Source: Candidatus Aerophobota bacterium (GTDB lineage Bacteria; Aerophobota; Aerophobia; Aerophobales; B3-G15). From it: a DNA stretch of 8,720 nucleotides. The stretch lies in the NCBI GenBank assembly GCA_011372105.1, contig DRTT01000028.1:1-8720 (forward strand). Direction: 5' to 3'. Under the pieces are notes generated by a model, which was given only the letters and a program-made list of their open reading frames with translations, was not told where the DNA came from and did not search any database. Positions 7,208 through 8,720 of the stretch are shown here, piece by piece (position 1 is the first letter of the stretch; every line of letters begins with the position of its first letter). A program made the translations under genes and the position numbers.

Positions 7208-8112
7208 AGAACAACCTTATTCAGGAACTTAGCCAGAGAAAAAAAACAGACCGTTACCTTTCCTTTGGAACCTACATAGTTGTCATTCTAATATTAATTG
7301 GTCTTTTAATCTTTGCATCCTTTCTTGTAGGTATGCAGTGGAGGTGGCATTTTCTAAGAGGAAGGTGGTATTTTGATTACAGGCCACACCTTCCCTTTGA
7401 GTTTTTTCTTTATCTTGGTGGATGGATATTAACTATTATGGCAATATTCCTTGCTCTATCGATTATTTTCTGGTGGTACCAGTGGCAACTTTACAGAAGA
7501 AGAAACGAACACATTGAAAGAGCAAAGTCTCTTAGAAAAAATCTTGTAAACTGGATAAAAGAAAAATACAACGTGGAAATTCCACTATGGACAGGAAGTG
7601 AAATCCAGCTTTCTCTGAGAGAGCAAAAAAGAAGTACCACCTTTTTTATTTTATGGGTAATTTTCAGCTATATTTTCGGTATAGTAGGATTTATCCTGAC
7701 TCTTGTTGCCTGGTACTGGCTTACAATAGATTATTATGTCCACGAACAGGCAGAGATACATTTTTTCAACCAGGTAAAAAAGGCATTAAAAGAAAAAGAT
7801 ATTTCCTTTGATGCCGGGATATCAAAACCTCTCCCAGCAAGAAACATGGCTCTTTACATCATCTTAATGATAGTGCCAGGAGTTAACCTTATCTGGGCTG
7901 TATGGTGGAGTTATGTTTTATTTAAAGACCCAAATACTCACTTTGAAACCCACGAGTGGTGGGAGAGTCAGCTGGAAAAGATAATAGCCGCAGGTTCTCT
8001 TCAAAAAGATTCTGCTTCTGATTCACCCATTGAAATACTTAAAAAACGCTATGCAAGAGGAGAAATTACAAGAGAGCAGTTCCAGCAAATGAAAGAAGAC
8101 CTGGAAAAATAA
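7204..8112 (+). CDS. Four-helix membrane protein with C-terminal SHOCT motif
   Basis: The 302-residue protein has four predicted membrane helices (about 22-43, 68-92, 145-173 and 214-238), very rich in Trp and Tyr at their ends. It has no cleavable signal peptide. After the last three helices comes a similar element, aromatic residues followed about ten residues later by a His: WWYQWQLYRRRNEH (90-103), WYWLTIDYYVHEQ (170-182) and WWSYVLFKDPNTHFE (234-248). This recalls the Trp-Tyr...Asp...His pattern of DUF4234-type membrane domains. Residues 273-301 (IEILKKRYARGEITREQFQQMK in outline) fit SHOCT, a short C-terminal domain often found on membrane and phage-related proteins. The ATG overlaps the upstream stop as ATGA and only a weak AAAGG at 11 nt precedes it, implying translational coupling. 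Function is unknown; it may anchor or respond with the upstream soluble protein. Confidence 0.85.
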   Translation: MKNNLIQELSQRKKTDRYLSFGTYIVVILILIGLLIFASFLVGMQWRWHFLRGRWYFDYRPHLPFEFFLYLGGWILTIMAIFLALSIIFWWYQWQLYRRRNEHIERAKSLRKNLVNWIKEKYNVEIPLWTGSEIQLSLREQKRSTTFFILWVIFSYIFGIVGFILTLVAWYWLTIDYYVHEQAEIHFFNQVKKALKEKDISFDAGISKPLPARNMALYIILMIVPGVNLIWAVWWSYVLFKDPNTHFETHEWWESQLEKIIAAGSLQKDSASDSPIEILKKRYARGEITREQFQQMKEDLEK

Positions 8113-8123
8113 CCTGCTTTACT

Positions 8124-8720
8124 TTATATAAAATCACCCACTTTTTTAATTGCTTCCTTAGGACAAACCTGAGCACAAAAACCACAACCCTGACAGAGAA
8201 TAGGATCTATAAATATCTTATCTTCCTTTTTATAGATAGCAGGACACCCAACTTTCATACACTTGCCACAGTTTATACAATCCTCATAATTCACAAAAAA
8301 GTAGCTTTTTACTTTCTTTTTCTCAAGAAGAGTGCAAGGTCTTCTTGAGACAATCAACGAAGGGGAATCCTTTTTTATCTCTTCCTTTATTGTATCCAGG
8401 GTCTTTTTTAAATCCAGAGGGTCAATAACCCTTATATTTTTTATTCCACAGGCTCTTGCAAAATCCTCCGGATAAGCGGTATAAGTTACCTCTCCCATAA
8501 GAGTTTTTCCTGTACCAGGATGTTCCTGATGACCGGTCATAGCGGTAACTCTATTATCAACAACTATTATGGTGGAGATTCCCTTATTGTAAGATACCTC
8601 AAGAAGTCCTGTAATTCCAGAATGGAAAAAGGTAGAATCTCCTACTATCCCGATTAAAGGCTTCTCTCTCAATCCTGCCTTATCCATACCATGAGCAAGT
8701 GTTATACCTCCTCCCATACA
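8124..8720 (-). CDS. iorA: Indolepyruvate:ferredoxin oxidoreductase alpha subunit, C-terminal part
   Basis: IorA with IorB oxidatively decarboxylates indolepyruvate and other aryl-pyruvates to acyl-CoA, reducing ferredoxin, in anaerobic amino-acid metabolism. Only the last 198 residues are present; the frame continues past the window edge, and the ATG at 8717 is internal (a Cys codon precedes it). Numbering from that Cys, the thiamine-diphosphate region is visible as GDSTFFHSG (27-35) and VDNRVTAMTGHQEHPGTG (54-71). The C-terminal ferredoxin domain has two [4Fe-4S] sets: C148, C151, C154, C159 (CxxCxxCxxxxCP) and C176, C179, C182, C186 (CxxCxxCxxxCP). All eight ligands are intact. The enzyme is oxygen-sensitive, consistent with an anaerobe. 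It converges on the SHOCT gene with an 11-bp gap. iorB is not in the window. Confidence 0.95.
   Translation of the reverse strand, partial: CMGGGITLAHGMDKAGLREKPLIGIVGDSTFFHSGITGLLEVSYNKGISTIIVVDNRVTAMTGHQEHPGTGKTLMGEVTYTAYPEDFARACGIKNIRVIDPLDLKKTLDTIKEEIKKDSPSLIVSRRPCTLLEKKKVKSYFFVNYEDCINCGKCMKVGCPAIYKKEDKIFIDPILCQGCGFCAQVCPKEAIKKVGDFI

Noticed and set aside
8715..8717. ATG at 8717 as the start of the iorA product
   Set aside because: The frame is open to the window edge with a Cys codon before it, and the Cys-Met-Gly-Gly-Gly stretch is internal in IorA proteins.

Overview
The window is AT-rich bacterial DNA. Bacterial origin is shown by an NAD-dependent DNA ligase, TTGACA/TATAAT-type promoters and AGGAGG ribosome binding sites. 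Coding sequences use many AGA/AGG and ATA codons and are rich in Lys, Glu and Ile. Together with an indolepyruvate:ferredoxin oxidoreductase gene, this suggests an anaerobic and possibly thermophilic bacterium. I cannot assign a phylum. No tRNA, rRNA, CRISPR array, insertion sequence or phage gene is visible.

Layout, left to right. (1) The first 46 codons of a minus-strand gene (1-139), with a good promoter and ribosome site; its N-terminus is weakly like a nucleotidyltransferase. (2) A 260-bp spacer holding overlapping divergent promoter candidates, a 17-bp palindrome and a possible 23-codon ORF. (3) ligA on the minus strand (400-2421), intact, with its own promoter. (4) glnA on the plus strand (2622-4028), a type I glutamine synthetase with its own promoter and an 8-bp hairpin over its ribosome binding site. 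(5) A minus-strand ABC-2 exporter operon (ATPase 4802-5731, permease 4039-4821, overlapping by 20 bp). (6) Divergent from it, a plus-strand two-gene operon (5831-7207 and 7204-8112, ATGA overlap) encoding an unrecognised soluble protein with a winged-helix-like N-terminal half and a four-helix membrane protein with a C-terminal SHOCT motif. (7) The 3' third of iorA on the minus strand, cut by the window edge.

Most genes are single transcription units of housekeeping or nitrogen/amino-acid metabolism: DNA ligation, ammonia assimilation and aryl-pyruvate oxidation. The part that known families explain least is the block at about 4039-8112. There an ABC-2 exporter with an atypical Q-loop and an apparently leaderless mRNA faces the uncharacterised soluble/membrane gene pair across a 99-bp divergent promoter region. 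That pair is the best candidate here for something undescribed, but its function cannot be read from the sequence.
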